From assembly GCF_002865605.1 (NCBI RefSeq), contig NZ_CP025583.1:228501-292500 (forward strand): a stretch of DNA of 64,000 nucleotides. The letters run 5' to 3'. Positions 1 through 8,882 of the stretch are shown one piece after another. Source of the DNA: Paracoccus jeotgali. Its GTDB lineage: Bacteria > Pseudomonadota > Alphaproteobacteria > Rhodobacterales > Rhodobacteraceae. Both the position numbers and the translations under genes were made by a program. The notes under the pieces were generated by a model. That model worked only from the letters and a program-made list of their open reading frames with translations, was not told the DNA's origin and did no database searches. How positions within the stretch are numbered: position 1 is the first letter of the stretch; each line of letters starts with the position of its first letter.

Positions 1-210
1 GTCGGGCACGGCGATGGTCTGGTCGGGGCGGCGGACGGTGCGGCCGGCCATGCGCAGACCCTCGAAGGCTTGCGGGCTGGTGACCTCGTGGACCAGATGG
101 CGGTCGATATACAGGATCGAGGTTCCGTCCTCGCCCACATCGACGACATGCGCGTCCCAGATCTTGTCATACAGGGTGCGGGGCTTGCCCGCAGTGTTGG
201 TGCCGGTCAT
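1..210 (-). CDS. leuC: 3-isopropylmalate dehydratase large subunit, N-terminal part
   Basis: Only the first 70 codons lie in the window and the gene runs off the left edge. The translation shows the LeuC opening: a [12 protein letters not shown] stretch near residue 12, then [18 protein letters not shown], where LeuC proteins bind substrate at the entry of the aconitase fold. LeuC with LeuD isomerises 2-isopropylmalate to 3-isopropylmalate in cytoplasmic leucine synthesis and carries a 4Fe-4S cluster whose cysteine ligands lie outside the window. The start is the ATG at 208-210, preceded by a purine-rich AGAAGAG. A hairpin followed by four U residues lies about 90 bases upstream and may belong to the leader. 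Confidence 0.93.
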   Translation of the reverse strand, partial: MTGTNTAGKPRTLYDKIWDAHVVDVGEDGTSILYIDRHLVHEVTSPQAFEGLRMAGRTVRRPDQTIAVPD

Positions 211-469
211 GGCTCTTCTCTTGTTCAGGAATGGCTTGCAGGGTGAACGGGCAGAGGCCGGTCAAAGTCGGGCAGTCACGCACAGGCTTTCGCCGTAAAA
301 GCGCCCCGGCAGCCGGGCGCGGTCGTGAATGTCGAAATAGCGCATCATGGTTGGGCAGGATAAGCCGTGTCGCGCTGCGAAGCAAGGGACGCGGCCCGTC
401 TGACGCGGCTCTGCCAGCGGTTCTGCGCCCGGACTTGCCGGCGGGCTGGCAAAGCGCCAGAACGGGGTG
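211..469. other. Divergent intergenic region leuC / pseudouridine synthase
   Basis: No convincing gene is present. The region must hold promoters for leuC (minus) and the rluE-like gene (plus). The only clear structure is a hairpin at 301-320 oriented toward leuC. A short minus-strand reading frame here has no ribosome binding site and no recognisable similarity. Confidence 0.5.
297..320 (-). promoter_or_regulatory. Hairpin with U-tract in the leuC leader (possible attenuator)
   Basis: On the minus strand a GC-rich stem with one bulge (301-320) is followed directly by TTTT (297-300). No minus-strand gene precedes it in the window, since the neighbour upstream is on the plus strand. It would therefore act inside the leuC transcript as an attenuator rather than as the terminator of another gene. 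No leucine-codon leader peptide is evident. Confidence 0.4.
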
Positions 470-1063
470 ATGCTGATCCTGTTCAACAAGCCCTTCGGCG
501 TGCTGCCGCAGTTTACCGACCGCTCGGCCCAGCCCCGGCCGACGCTGGCCGATTTTATCGAGGTGCCGGGGGTCTATCCTGCCGGGCGGCTGGACATGGA
601 CAGCGAGGGGCTGCTGCTGCTGACCGATGACGGGCGCCTGCAGGCGCGCATCGCCTCGCCCCGCCACCGCACGCCCAAGACCTATCTGGCGCAGGTCGAG
701 GGCGACCCGGACGAGGCGCAGCTGCAGGCCCTGCGGCAGGGCGTGGTGCTGAAGGACGGGCCGACTCTGCCGGCAGGGGCCGAGCGGATCGAGGCCCCGG
801 CGCTGTGGCCCCGCGATCCGCCGATCCGGGTGCGGCAGTCGGTGCCCGACAGCTGGCTGCGCCTGACCCTGACCGAGGGCCGCAACCGGCAGGTGCGCCG
901 GATGACCGCCGCCGTGGGCCTGCCGACGCTGCGGCTGGTGCGCTGGTCGGTGGCCGACTGGACGCTGGACGGGCTGGCGCCGGGCCAGTGGCGGCAGGCC
1001 GAAGGGCCGGGGCTGGCCCCGCAGGCGCCGCCCCGTCGCACGGTGAAACCGCGCCGCCGTTAA
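470..1063 (+). CDS. rluE: 23S rRNA pseudouridine synthase, RluE/RsuA family
   Basis: The 197-residue protein belongs to the RsuA/RluB/RluE family of pseudouridine synthases. It carries the catalytic-aspartate motif [17 protein letters not shown] around residue 44 and the C-terminal GRNRQVRRM motif. Like RluE it lacks an N-terminal S4 RNA-binding domain and starts directly with [11 protein letters not shown]. Family members isomerise a specific uridine in 16S or 23S rRNA; RluE modifies position 2457 (E. coli numbering), but target assignment here is by similarity only. The ATG at 470 is chosen over an in-frame GTG one codon upstream. The stop codon overlaps a CtrA-like site. Confidence 0.85.
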   Translation: MLILFNKPFGVLPQFTDRSAQPRPTLADFIEVPGVYPAGRLDMDSEGLLLLTDDGRLQARIASPRHRTPKTYLAQVEGDPDEAQLQALRQGVVLKDGPTLPAGAERIEAPALWPRDPPIRVRQSVPDSWLRLTLTEGRNRQVRRMTAAVGLPTLRLVRWSVADWTLDGLAPGQWRQAEGPGLAPQAPPRRTVKPRRR

Positions 1064-1074
1064 CCCTTCCTTAA
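1059..1074 (-). promoter_or_regulatory. CtrA-like binding site upstream of the RTX gene
   Basis: The plus strand reads GTTAACCCTTCCTTAA; read on the minus strand this is TTAA-N7-TTAAC, the consensus full site of the alphaproteobacterial cell-cycle regulator CtrA. It overlaps the stop codon of the upstream gene and ends 63 bases before the RTX start codon. Such an AT-rich motif is uncommon by chance in this GC-rich DNA. Binding is inferred. Confidence 0.5.
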
Positions 1075-1137
1075 GATTCAGCATGAGCTGCCGCCGTGTT
1101 TGCCTTATGTTCCAAGGCTGTGTGGTGAGGTGGTGAC

Positions 1138-2121
1138 ATGTTGATTCTGGCGGGCATCCTGGGTGCCCTTGCGGCAGGCGCCGCGTTTGATCTGATGAGC
1201 GGCAGCGCCGAGGACGAGTGGGACGATCCCGACGCCGAGGATCAGGACGACGGCGCGGGCGAACCCCCGGCCAATGCCGATCCCGGCGGCAGCTTGCTGG
1301 ACATGCTCGATCAGGGCCAGCAAGTGGGCGGCGCGCCCGCGGGCGCGGGTGATCAGCATGGCTCTGGCGGTTGCGGGCCGGACCCGTCGCCGACCGACGC
1401 GGTGCAGATCGCGCCGGGCGAGGTGGTCGGCAGTTCCGGCAATGATTCGATTGTCGGCAGCGACGGGAATGACGACCTCAGCGGCGGCAAGGGCGATGAC
1501 ACGCTGCGCGGTCTGGATGGCGACGACCTGATCTTTGGCGATGACGCCTATGACGCGGCGGGCAACGACCTGCTGGACGGCGGCGCGGGCAATGACACGC
1601 TGTGCGGCAATGGTGGCGACGATCTGCTGCTGGGCGGTGACGGCGACGACCGGCTCTTCGGGGGCGAGGGCGATGACACGCTGTTCGGCGGCGCGGGCGA
1701 TGACTGGCTGGACGGCAGCGCCGGCGACGACTGGCTGGACGGCGGTGAGGGCGATGACGATCTCTCGGGCGGGTTGGGCAACGACACGCTGATCGGCGGC
1801 GCAGGCGCGGATTCGCTGCATGGGGGCGAGGGCGACGACGTGCTGCATGGCGGGGCCGGTGACTGGCTGGATGGCGGCGAGGGCGACGATCTGTTCGTCG
1901 TCAGCTACGAGGTGGGACAGGACGGGCTGGTCCACATCACCGATTACGCCAAGGGCGACCGGATCGAGGTGACGATGCCCGACCGCGACACCGCCCTGAC
2001 CGTCGCCGATGACGAGGGCGGCCATGCCGTGCTCTCCATCGACGGCGAGCCGGTCGTGCGGGTGATGGATGCGGCGGGGCTGCGGCTTGACCAGATCACG
2101 CTGGCCTATCCCCAGCCCTAG
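1138..2121 (+). CDS. Membrane-anchored RTX-type calcium-binding repeat protein
   Basis: The 327-residue protein starts with a hydrophobic segment (about residues 1-18) that could anchor it in the membrane or act as an uncleaved signal. An acidic, low-complexity linker follows to about residue 95. Roughly fifteen RTX nonapeptide repeats of the GGxGDDxLx type run to about residue 255, with an 11-residue interruption near [12 protein letters not shown]. The C-terminal ~70 residues are non-repetitive. RTX repeats bind calcium and fold as a parallel beta-roll, usually in proteins exported by type I secretion. No secretion genes are adjacent, and the N-terminal hydrophobic segment is unusual for a type I substrate. 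Function unknown. The upstream CtrA-like site suggests cell-cycle or motility-linked expression. Confidence 0.85.
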   Translation: MLILAGILGALAAGAAFDLMSGSAEDEWDDPDAEDQDDGAGEPPANADPGGSLLDMLDQGQQVGGAPAGAGDQHGSGGCGPDPSPTDAVQIAPGEVVGSSGNDSIVGSDGNDDLSGGKGDDTLRGLDGDDLIFGDDAYDAAGNDLLDGGAGNDTLCGNGGDDLLLGGDGDDRLFGGEGDDTLFGGAGDDWLDGSAGDDWLDGGEGDDDLSGGLGNDTLIGGAGADSLHGGEGDDVLHGGAGDWLDGGEGDDLFVVSYEVGQDGLVHITDYAKGDRIEVTMPDRDTALTVADDEGGHAVLSIDGEPVVRVMDAAGLRLDQITLAYPQP

Positions 2122-2334
2122 GGGCGGTCGGGTCCATGGACAATTGCGCCGACCTGTCCGCTGGCAATCGCCACCCTGGCGCCCGACGCGGGCCGCGATT
2201 TTCCTTTCCATCCCGCGACGGATGGTCTATGCGCGCCTGTCCGCTGGTCGATCCGGCGCACACTTCTCCACGGGCCGGCACTGGACGACATCCCGGGCCG
2301 CGCCATAACCCGATGTTTCTGAAAGGAGACCCCG

Positions 2335-2604
2335 ATGTCGATTACCGTCGAAGAAAAGAACCGCCTGATGAAGGAATATGCGACCAAGGAAGGCGACACC
2401 GGCTCGCCCGAGGTTCAGGTCGCTGTCCTCACCTCGCGCATTTCCACCCTGACCGAGCATTTCAAGACCCACAAGAAGGACAACCACTCGCGTCGTGGCC
2501 TTCTGAAGCTGGTCGCGCAGCGCCGCAAGCTGCTGGACTATCTGAAGGGCAAGGAAGAGGCCCGCTATCAGGACCTGATCAAGCGTCTGGGCATCCGCCG
2601 CTGA
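2335..2604 (+). CDS. rpsO: 30S ribosomal protein S15
   Basis: This 89-residue protein matches S15 along its length. It includes the conserved [17 protein letters not shown] segment and the [15 protein letters not shown] region that contacts 16S rRNA helix h22 and the three-way junction. S15 is a primary binder in 30S platform assembly. A strong GAAAGGAGA ribosome binding site precedes the ATG. It lies upstream of pnp on the same strand, the conserved rpsO-pnp arrangement, with a hairpin between them. In other bacteria S15 represses its own translation; no pseudoknot was identified here. Confidence 0.98.
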   Translation: MSITVEEKNRLMKEYATKEGDTGSPEVQVAVLTSRISTLTEHFKTHKKDNHSRRGLLKLVAQRRKLLDYLKGKEEARYQDLIKRLGIRR

Positions 2605-2666
2605 TCCGGACCACGGCCTGACCCGGTGCCAGCACGGCACGGGACACGCCCCTGACACCTCGAACG

Positions 2667-2692
2667 ACGCCCGCGCCGCAAGGTGCGGGCGT
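2667..2692 (+). terminator. Hairpin with GCAA tetraloop between rpsO and pnp
   Basis: Bases 2667-2677 pair with 2682-2692 (11 bp including one G-U pair) around a GCAA tetraloop. The following sequence is CCTGCGTTT, a weak T-tract. It can act as a partial terminator or as a 3'-end stabiliser for the rpsO transcript. The rest of the 308-base rpsO-pnp spacer shows no gene and must carry any pnp promoter. Confidence 0.7.
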
Positions 2693-2912
2693 CCTGCGTT
2701 TGCGGCCCGCAGCGGGGCTGTCGCGCGTCATTTCACCCTTGCGCGTGCCCGTCACGCGGCACTTCCCAAGCGGGTGGTTTTGCTGTATGGGCGGCCAATC
2801 TGCGACGTGATGCCCTGCCCCGGGGCGACGCTTAAGGATCGGGGCGGCGGCAATGGGGTCGCCATATGCAAAGGGCGCGGCCAGAGGGCTGGCGCGGCCC
2901 AGAGGAAACCAG

Positions 2913-5054
2913 ATGTTTGATGAAGTGAAAAAATCGATCCAGTGGGGGCAAGAGACCCTGACGCTGGAAACCGGCAAGGTTGCGCGCCAGGCTGACGGCA
3001 GCGTCATTGCCACGCTGGGCGAAACCAGCGTCATGGCCAACGTGACCTTTGCCAAGGAACCCAAGCCGGGCCAGGATTTCTTCCCGCTGACCGTTCATTA
3101 CCAGGAAAAATATTACGCCGCCGGCAAGATCCCGGGCGGCTTCTTCAAGCGCGAGGCGCGTCCGACGGAAAAAGAGACGCTGACCGCGCGTCTGATCGAC
3201 CGTCCCGTCCGCCCGCTGTTCGCCCCCGGCTTCAAGCATGAAGTGCTGGTGATGTGCACCGTGCTGTCGCATGATCTGGTCAACGATCCCGACATCGTGG
3301 CGATGATCGCGGCCTCGGCGGCGCTGACCATTTCCGGCGTGCCCTTCATGGGTCCGATCGGCGCGGCGCGGGTCGGCTTCTCGGACGGCGATTATGTGCT
3401 GAACCCCGAAGTCGCGGACATGGAAAACCTGCGCAACAACCCCGATCAGCGTCTGGACCTGATCGTCGCCGGCACCAAGGACGCCGTGATGATGGTCGAA
3501 TCGGAAGCCTATGAGCTGACCGAGGACGAGATGCTGGGCGCGGTCAAGTTCGGCCACGAGGCGATGCAGCCGGTGATCGACCTGATCATCAGCTTTGCCG
3601 AGCAGGCCGCCAAGGAACCCTTCGACTTCCGCTCGCCCGATTACAGCGCGCTGTCCAAGCGTGTGGCCGAGCTGGGCGAGGCCGACATGCGCGCCGCCTA
3701 TGCGATCAAGGACAAGGGCGAGCGCCGCGACGCCATCGACGCCGCCAAGACCAAGATCCTCGCCGGTCTGAACGAAGACGAGATGTCTGACGCGAACCTC
3801 GGCTCGGCGCTGAAGAAGCTGGAATCCGACATCCTGCGCGGCGACATCATCGGCGGCGGCGCCCGCATCGACGGCCGCGACACGACCACCGTGCGCGCCA
3901 TCGACAGTGAAGTGGGCATCCTGCCCCGCACCCACGGCTCGGCCCTGTTCACCCGCGGCGAGACGCAGGCGCTGGTCGTGACCACGCTGGGCACCGGCGA
4001 TGACGAGCAGTTCATCGACGCGCTGCACGGCAACTTCCGCTCGAACTTCCTGCTGCATTACAACTTCCCCCCCTATTCGGTGGGCGAGGTGGGCCGCGTC
4101 GGCAGCCCCGGCCGTCGCGAGATCGGCCACGGCAAGCTGGCCTGGCGGGCGCTGCAGGCGGTTCTGCCGGCGGCGACGGATTTCCCCTATACCATCCGCG
4201 TCGTGTCCGAGATCACCGAATCGAACGGCTCGTCCTCGATGGCGTCGGTCTGTGGGGGTTCGCTGTCGATGATGGATGCGGGCGTGCCGCTGAAGGCACC
4301 CGTCGCGGGCGTGGCCATGGGCCTGATCCTGGAAGATGGCGGGAAATACGCCGTGCTGACCGACATACTGGGCGATGAGGATCACCTGGGCGACATGGAC
4401 TTCAAGGTCGCCGGGACGCAAAACGGCATCACCTCGCTGCAGATGGACATCAAGGTCGCGGGCATCACGCCCGAGATCATGCAGCAGGCGCTGGCGCAGG
4501 CCAAGGATGGCCGGATGCAGATCCTGACCGAAATGTCGAAGGCCCTCACCGAAGGCCGCCGCGAGTTCAGCGAACACGCCCCGCGCATCGAGACGATGCA
4601 GATCCCGACCGACAAGATCCGTGAAGTGATCGGCTCGGGCGGCAAGGTGATCCGCGAGATCGTCGAGGTCTCGGGCGCCAAGGTCGACATCAATGATGAC
4701 GGCGTCATCAAGATCGCCTCGTCGAACGGTGAAGCGATCAAGAAGGCTTACGATATGATCCACTCGATCGTGGCCGAGCCCGAGGAAGGCCAGATCTATA
4801 CCGGCAAGGTCGTGAAGCTGGTCGATTTCGGCGCCTTCGTGAACTTCTTCGGCAAGCGTGACGGGCTGGTCCATGTCAGCCAGATCGCCAACAAGCGTCT
4901 CGGCCACCCCAACGAAGTGCTGACCGAGGGCCAAGAGGTCAAGGTCAAGCTGCTGGGCTTCGACGACCGCGGCAAGGTCCGTCTGGGCATGAAGATGGTC
5001 GATCAGGAAACCGGCGACGAGATCACCGAGAAGAAAGACGAAGCGGGCGAGTGA
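2913..5054 (+). CDS. pnp: Polyribonucleotide nucleotidyltransferase (PNPase)
   Basis: The 713-residue protein is full-length PNPase. Two RNase PH-like domains (about residues 10-230 and 310-545) flank an all-helical linker. They are followed by a KH domain containing [15 protein letters not shown] (about 565-615) and a C-terminal S1 domain with [15 protein letters not shown] (about 625-690). PNPase phosphorolytically degrades RNA 3' to 5' and forms a trimer, often within the RNA degradosome. The ATG at 2913 behind AGAGGAAACC is preferred to an in-frame upstream ATG, because the family starts MFDEVKK. A strong terminator follows. Expression is probably partly linked to rpsO. Confidence 0.97.
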   Translation: MFDEVKKSIQWGQETLTLETGKVARQADGSVIATLGETSVMANVTFAKEPKPGQDFFPLTVHYQEKYYAAGKIPGGFFKREARPTEKETLTARLIDRPVRPLFAPGFKHEVLVMCTVLSHDLVNDPDIVAMIAASAALTISGVPFMGPIGAARVGFSDGDYVLNPEVADMENLRNNPDQRLDLIVAGTKDAVMMVESEAYELTEDEMLGAVKFGHEAMQPVIDLIISFAEQAAKEPFDFRSPDYSALSKRVAELGEADMRAAYAIKDKGERRDAIDAAKTKILAGLNEDEMSDANLGSALKKLESDILRGDIIGGGARIDGRDTTTVRAIDSEVGILPRTHGSALFTRGETQALVVTTLGTGDDEQFIDALHGNFRSNFLLHYNFPPYSVGEVGRVGSPGRREIGHGKLAWRALQAVLPAATDFPYTIRVVSEITESNGSSSMASVCGGSLSMMDAGVPLKAPVAGVAMGLILEDGGKYAVLTDILGDEDHLGDMDFKVAGTQNGITSLQMDIKVAGITPEIMQQALAQAKDGRMQILTEMSKALTEGRREFSEHAPRIETMQIPTDKIREVIGSGGKVIREIVEVSGAKVDINDDGVIKIASSNGEAIKKAYDMIHSIVAEPEEGQIYTGKVVKLVDFGAFVNFFGKRDGLVHVSQIANKRLGHPNEVLTEGQEVKVKLLGFDDRGKVRLGMKMVDQETGDEITEKKDEAGE

Positions 5055-5073
5055 TCCTGCTGCGTTGAACCCG

Positions 5074-5102
5074 AACGGCCGCGAGCGATCGCGGCCGTTT
5101 TT
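5074..5102 (+). terminator. Rho-independent terminator of pnp
   Basis: A perfect 11-bp stem (5074-5084 with 5089-5099) closes a GCGA tetraloop and runs into five T residues. It starts 19 bases after the pnp stop codon. Confidence 0.92.
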
Positions 5103-5122
5103 CTGTATCCGGGAAGGGGATG

Positions 5123-5854
5123 ATGACCGAGGACTGGCCGATTTTCGTGTTGAGCCTGACGGGCGACGAGGCCCGGCGGCAGCCGCTGCTGGACCGCCTG
5201 ACCCGGATGGGACTGACGTTCCGGCTGTTTTACGGCGTTGACGGGCGCGCGGGTCTGCCCGCTGACAGCCTGCCGCTGATCGACCGCGAGACCACCGCCC
5301 AGCGAATGGGTCGCGTGATGACCGACGGCGGGTTCGCCTGCGCCCTGTCCCATCAGAACATCTATCGAACGATTCTGGATGAGGGCCTGCCCGGCGCGGT
5401 CGTTCTGGAAGACGACGCGATACTGACCGACGATTTCGCGGATTACCTGCAGGCCGGACATCACCGGCAACAGGGGTTGACGCTGTTCGATTATCGCTTT
5501 GCCCGCGCCCTGCCGTGGCAGCGGGAACGGCTTGGGCGCTGGGTTCTGTTCCGCGCCGCGCAGCAATCCACCCTCGCCACCGCCTATAGCGTGTCGCGCG
5601 AGGCTGCCGCATGGCTGATTGATGCCAACAGCCCGGTCAGTTTCGTCGCCGATTGGCCGGTCGATCTGTATCATCACCGGGTCTGGCTGGTGACGCCGCG
5701 GATCGTTCAACACAACCAGCCGGGCACGGGTCCGTCGCATCTGCATCAAGAGCGGGCGAAGACCGGCGCCACGGTCATGGGCCTCAGCCGCGGCCAGCCC
5801 GGATACTGGCGCAGCTATCTGCGCCGCAAGATCGCGCGGAAGGTGGGCCGCTGA
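5123..5854 (+). CDS. Glycosyltransferase family 25 (LPS biosynthesis type)
   Basis: The 243-residue protein fits the GT25 family, which includes the lipooligosaccharide galactosyltransferases. It opens with a PIFVLSLTGDEARR strand, carries CALSHQNIYRTIL near residues 73-85 (the family acceptor/donor-binding helix) and has the metal-binding acidic motif VVLEDDAIL at residues 93-101. It is predicted to be cytoplasmic, adding a sugar to a surface glycan such as LPS core. Acceptor and sugar cannot be read from sequence. It stands alone between two terminators, so it has its own promoter. ATG 5123 is preferred to ATG 5120 for spacing from GGAAGGGG. Confidence 0.82.
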   Translation: MTEDWPIFVLSLTGDEARRQPLLDRLTRMGLTFRLFYGVDGRAGLPADSLPLIDRETTAQRMGRVMTDGGFACALSHQNIYRTILDEGLPGAVVLEDDAILTDDFADYLQAGHHRQQGLTLFDYRFARALPWQRERLGRWVLFRAAQQSTLATAYSVSREAAAWLIDANSPVSFVADWPVDLYHHRVWLVTPRIVQHNQPGTGPSHLHQERAKTGATVMGLSRGQPGYWRSYLRRKIARKVGR

Positions 5855-5875
5855 GGCGCGAAGGGCGCCTCAGCG
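5849..5875. terminator. Bidirectional terminator between GT25 gene and peroxiredoxin gene
   Basis: A perfect 11-bp inverted repeat (5849-5859 with 5865-5875, loop GAAGG) overlaps the GT25 stop codon and lies just beyond the 3' end of the convergent peroxiredoxin gene. It has no long T-tract on either side. Confidence 0.65.
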
Positions 5876-5882
5876 AAAGGGA

Positions 5883-6545
5883 TCAGGCCTGCTCGGGCTG
5901 CTTGGCATAGCGCAGATAGGGCAGCTGCTTGTCCAGCTTGCCGTATTTCGCCTCGGCCTGCTCGTCGTCAAGCGACAGCGCCACGATCACGTCCTGACCC
6001 GGCACCCAGTTGGCGGGCGTCGCGATGGGCTCGCCATCGGTGGCTTGCACGGCATCCAGCGCGCGAACGATCTCGGCGAAGTTGCGGCCCACCGACATCG
6101 GATAGGACATGGTCAGGCGCACCTTCTTGTCCGGGCCGATGATGAACACGGTGCGGACGGTGGCCGAATGGGCCGGCGTGCGGTCGGCGTCGGGCAGATA
6201 GAAATCCGCCGGCAGCATGTCATAGGCCTTGGACACGTTCAGCGAGGTGTCGTCGATGATCGCAAAATTCGCCGGCGTCCCCGCGACGGTCTCGATGTCG
6301 CGCTTCCATTTGACGTGGTCATCGACCGAATCGACGGACACGCCCAGAACCTTGGTGTTGCGCTTTTCGAATTCCGGCACCAGCTGCGCGACGGCGCCGA
6401 ACTCGGTCGTGCAGACCGGGGTGAAGTCGCGCGGATGCGAGAACAGGATGGCGTAGCTGTCGCCCATCCATTCGTGGAAGCGGATCTCACCCTCGGTCGA
6501 GTCGGCGGTGAAGTCGGGTGCGGTTTCGTTGATGCGAAGGCCCAT
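5883..6545 (-). CDS. 1-Cys peroxiredoxin (Prx6 type)
   Basis: The 220-residue protein is a Prx6-class peroxiredoxin. The peroxidatic cysteine is Cys45 in SHPRDFTPVCTTE. The family-specific C-terminal dimerisation domain is present, with segments such as SYPMSVGRNFAEIVRALDAVQ and TPANWVPGQDVIV. It reduces hydrogen peroxide, organic peroxides or peroxynitrite in the cytoplasm, with glutathione or another thiol as reductant. There is no second conserved resolving cysteine. The gene is divergent from the aldehyde dehydrogenase gene across a 148-base spacer. A purine-rich AAAAGGAG precedes the ATG. I see no obvious OxyR site. Confidence 0.93.
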   Translation of the reverse strand: MGLRINETAPDFTADSTEGEIRFHEWMGDSYAILFSHPRDFTPVCTTEFGAVAQLVPEFEKRNTKVLGVSVDSVDDHVKWKRDIETVAGTPANFAIIDDTSLNVSKAYDMLPADFYLPDADRTPAHSATVRTVFIIGPDKKVRLTMSYPMSVGRNFAEIVRALDAVQATDGEPIATPANWVPGQDVIVALSLDDEQAEAKYGKLDKQLPYLRYAKQPEQA

Positions 6546-6693
6546 GGAAGCTCCTTTTCTGAATCATTCAGCCGAAACATAGGCGCTAATCGCGGCTTTC
6601 CAAGGGCAAACCTCGGCGCGGCGGACCCTGCAACCCCGCTTGCAGGCCGCCAGAGTAAATGCGACCATTCGGTCAATGAATGGAGGTTTCCCC

Positions 6694-8145
6694 ATGGCAG
6701 AACTGTTGGACAAGCGCCAATTCTACATCGACGGCAAATGGGTCGCCCCCGCCGCCGCAGATGATCTTAAGGTCATCGACCCGTCGACCGAAGAGCCGGT
6801 CGCGGTCATCTCGCTGGGCGGGCAGGCCGATACCGATGCCGCCGTCGCCGCCGCCAAGCGCGCCTTTCCCGGCTGGTCGCACACCCCGCCCGAGCAGCGG
6901 CTGGAATATGTGCGCAAGATCCTGGACATCTACAAGCGCCGGGCCGAGGACATCGCCTGGGCGATCACGCATGAGATGGGCGCCCCGGCCGACATGTCGA
7001 TCCGCGATCAGGTCGAATCGGGCAGCTCTCACATCCAGAACTTCATCGACGCCTTTGGCGAGTTCGAATTCGTCCGCCGCCACGGGCCAGCGGACGCCCA
7101 GACCGTCATCTCGTGGGAGCCGATCGGGGTGGTGGCCCTGATCACGCCGTGGAACTGGCCGATGAACCAGGTGACGCTGAAGGTCATTCCGGCGCTGCTG
7201 GCGGGTGACACGATGATCCTGAAGCCGTCAGAAATCGCGCCGCTGTCGTCCATGGTCTTTGCCGAGGTGCTGGACGAGGCCGGGCTGCCGCCGGGGGTTT
7301 TCAACCTTGTCAACGGCGACGGGCAGGGCGTGGGCACGCAGCTGACCGTGCATCCCGATGTCGAGATGATCAGCTTTACCGGCTCGACCCGCGCCGGCAT
7401 CCAGATCTCGCGCGCGGCGGCGGACGGGCTGAAAAAGGTGGCGCTGGAACTGGGCGGCAAGGGTGCGAACCTGATCTTTGCCGATGCCGATGAAAAGGCG
7501 GTGGTGCGCGGGGCGCGGCATTGCTTCTATAATTCGGGGCAAAGCTGCAACGCGCCGACCCGGATGCTGGTGCAGCGCGACATCTATGACAAGGCCGTCG
7601 ACACCGCCAAGGAGGTCGCCGAAAAGACCGCCGTCGCCAGCGCGCACGAGGCCGGGCGTCACATCGGCCCGGTCGTGTCGAAGCAGCAATGGGAAAAGAT
7701 CCAGGACCTGATCCAGAAGGGCATCGACGAGGGCGCGCGGCTGGTCGCCGGCGGCACCGGCCTGCCCGAAGGCGTCAACCGCGGCTATTTCGTCCGGCCG
7801 ACGGTCTTTGCCGATGTCAGCAACGACATGACCATCGCGCAAGAGGAAATCTTTGGCCCGGTCTTGTCGATCATCCCCTTCGAGGATGAAGAGGACGCGG
7901 TGCGGATCGCCAACGACACCCGTTACGGTTTGACCAACTATGTCCAGACCCAGGACGGCGAGCGCCGCAACCGCCTTGCGCGACAGCTCCGCTCGGGGAT
8001 GGTCGAGATGAACGGCCAGAGCCGCGCGCCGGGCAGCTTTTTCGGCGGCATCGGCCGGTCGGGCCGCGCCCGCGAGGGCGGCATCTGGGGGATTGAGGAG
8101 TTCATGGACTCCAAGGCCATCAGCGGCTGGCACGGCGAGCCCTGA
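6694..8145 (+). CDS. NAD(P)-dependent aldehyde dehydrogenase
   Basis: The 483-residue protein has the full aldehyde dehydrogenase architecture. The Rossmann segment includes TPWNWPMNQVTLKVIPALLAG and FTGSTRAG. The general base is Glu252 in LELGGKG, and the catalytic nucleophile is Cys285 in NSGQSCNAPTR. It oxidises an aldehyde to the acid with NAD(P)+. Substrate is not determinable, although the subgroup is often listed as broad-specificity or betaine-aldehyde-like. The start at 6694 follows TGGAGG and matches the family N-terminus, so an in-frame ATG 54 bases upstream is rejected. A hairpin follows the stop codon. Confidence 0.93.
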   Translation: MAELLDKRQFYIDGKWVAPAAADDLKVIDPSTEEPVAVISLGGQADTDAAVAAAKRAFPGWSHTPPEQRLEYVRKILDIYKRRAEDIAWAITHEMGAPADMSIRDQVESGSSHIQNFIDAFGEFEFVRRHGPADAQTVISWEPIGVVALITPWNWPMNQVTLKVIPALLAGDTMILKPSEIAPLSSMVFAEVLDEAGLPPGVFNLVNGDGQGVGTQLTVHPDVEMISFTGSTRAGIQISRAAADGLKKVALELGGKGANLIFADADEKAVVRGARHCFYNSGQSCNAPTRMLVQRDIYDKAVDTAKEVAEKTAVASAHEAGRHIGPVVSKQQWEKIQDLIQKGIDEGARLVAGGTGLPEGVNRGYFVRPTVFADVSNDMTIAQEEIFGPVLSIIPFEDEEDAVRIANDTRYGLTNYVQTQDGERRNRLARQLRSGMVEMNGQSRAPGSFFGGIGRSGRAREGGIWGIEEFMDSKAISGWHGEP

Positions 8146-8151
8146 CAGCGC

Positions 8152-8174
8152 AGGGGGCGGCGATCCCGCCCCCT
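8152..8174. terminator. Hairpin between convergent aldehyde dehydrogenase and response regulator genes
   Basis: A perfect 9-bp stem (8152-8160 with 8166-8174) with loop CGATC sits between the two convergent 3' ends and reaches into the response-regulator stop codon. There is no T-tract, so termination strength is uncertain. Confidence 0.5.
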
Positions 8175-8882
8175 AGACCCACGAAATGTCAGGCAGAAAG
8201 ATGTAACCCGCGCCATAGATCGTCTTGATCAGCTGCGGGTTTTTCGGGTCCTCGCCCAGCTTCGAGCGCAGGCGCGAGATGCGGACATCCATCGCCCGGT
8301 CGAAACTTTCGCCCCCCGCCCGCCCAAGATCTCAAGCATCTGCGCACGCGAGATCAGCCGGCGCGGCTGGTCCAGGAACATCCGCAGCACCTCGGCCTCG
8401 GCATGGCTCATCGGGGTTTCGGTGCCGTCGGGCGCGGTCAGCACATAGCTGTCGAAATCGGCTATCCAGCCGGCAAAGCGGGCGCGGGCCCGCTGGTCGC
8501 CGCGGGTGCTGGCGGCGGGGCGGCGCAGGCGGGCGCGGATGCGCGCGATCAGCTCGGCCGGCTCGAAGGGTTTGATGATGTAGTCATCGGCGCCCAGTTC
8601 CAGCCCCGTCACGCGGTCCTGCACCTGCGCCCGGCCCGAGACGATGATGATCGCCGCCCCGGATTCGGTCGCCAGCCGGTGGACCAGCGCCAGCCCGTCG
8701 CGGTCTGGCAGGCCCAGATCGACCAGACAGGCGTCGGGGGTGATCTGGCGCAGCGCGGCCTCGAATTCGGTCGCGCGGGCAAAGGACAGGGTGCGGAAGC
8801 CCGCGTTTTCCAGCGTTTCAGCCATGATCCGGCGGATCGCGGCCTCGTCTTCCAGAATCGCGATAAGGGGCGGGTCAGCCAT
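8173..8882 (-). pseudogene. OmpR-family response regulator, frameshifted in a homopolymer
   Basis: The first ~190 codons encode a receiver domain (acidic pocket EDE at 11-13, phospho-acceptor Asp55 in CLVDLGLPD, conserved Lys in IIKPF) and the start of a winged-helix output domain. After EILGGRG the frame is lost at a run of six C on the plus strand (8312-8317). Restoring one base gives a normal OmpR C-terminus, with segments RAMDVRISRLRSKLG and TIYGAGYIF, ending at a TAG at 8173-8175. Unrepaired, the frame runs on to a premature stop at 8229. It overlaps the upstream histidine kinase gene by 8 bases, a clear two-component pair. The shift could be a real mutation, a phase-variable tract or a sequencing error. 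Confidence 0.82.

Noticed and set aside
262-489. Small minus-strand open frame upstream of leuC
   Set aside because: It has no ribosome binding site or similarity, and no leucine-rich leader signature. The hairpin within it suffices to explain the structure.
1430-1910. DNA-level tandem repeats
   Set aside because: These are the codons of RTX calcium-binding repeats in one protein, not a CRISPR array or a non-coding satellite.
2832-5612. Very long open reading frame opposite pnp on the minus strand
   Set aside because: It is a shadow of pnp in GC-rich DNA, with high Arg, His and Asp content and no known domain. It also overlaps the terminator and the GT25 gene.
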